Source: an uncultured Muribaculaceae bacterium
GTDB lineage: Bacteria; Bacteroidota; Bacteroidia; Bacteroidales; Muribaculaceae
NCBI GenBank assembly: GCA_910584665.1
Contig: CAJUBL010000102.1
Span: 1-5,616 of the forward strand
Length of the DNA stretch: 5,616 bases
Direction: 5' to 3'
Shown: positions 5,594 through 5,616 of the stretch, piece by piece
How positions within the stretch are numbered: the first letter of the stretch is position 1
How the letters are laid out: every line of letters starts with the position of its first letter
The notes under the pieces: model-generated
What the model saw: only the letters and a program-made list of their open reading frames with translations
The model's database searches: none
Told to the model about the DNA's origin: nothing
Translations under genes and position numbers: made by a program

Positions 5594-5616
5594 AGGCAAT
5601 TCTATTTTATGAATAT

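Overview
The window reads as chromosomal DNA of a Bacteroidales bacterium. Three things suggest this: a UpxY-type NusG paralogue just upstream of a capsule-type sugar dehydratase, a promoter of the Bacteroidetes form (TTG, 20 nt, TAnnTTTG) ahead of the tRNA gene, and an integrase with the N-terminal arm/SAM-like layout common in that phylum. The roughly even base composition of the coding parts would fit Muribaculaceae or Parabacteroides relatives, but that is a guess. No family-level marker is present.

Positions 1-2912 hold two genes of a surface-polysaccharide locus on the + strand. The first is a UpxY/NusG-like antitermination factor whose true 5' end lies off the window. It carries an unusual helical C-terminal extension of about 150 residues. 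After a 41-bp gap comes a complete 646-residue membrane-anchored nucleotide-sugar 4,6-dehydratase of the WbpM/CapD/PglF type. In Bacteroidales capsule loci the antiterminator allows the long polysaccharide operon to be transcribed, and this dehydratase makes an early sugar-nucleotide intermediate. No glycosyltransferase, aminotransferase, flippase or polymerase follows here.

Positions 2913-3192 hold a complete tRNA gene with a CAT anticodon (elongator Met or lysidine-type Ile2), its own promoter and a strong hairpin terminator. Positions 3193-3569 are A+T-rich and contain no gene I can support. They contain short repeats that could be recombinase or regulator sites.

Positions 3570-5616 look like one end of an integrated mobile element. 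A tyrosine recombinase points away from the tRNA. A 17-bp hairpin separates it from two convergent small genes that overlap by ATGA and encode MerR/excisionase-type winged-helix proteins. The likely arrangement is an integrase that recombines the element at or near the tRNA, with the two small DNA-binding proteins acting as directionality or regulatory factors. Element cargo would lie beyond the right edge. No second copy of the tRNA 3' end is visible, so the attachment site remains unproved.

The points most worth a second look are the perfect 32-bp palindrome at the extreme left edge (possibly an assembly fold-back), the C-terminal extension of the UpxY-like protein, the AT-hook-like tail on the integrase, and the abrupt end of the polysaccharide locus at the tRNA.
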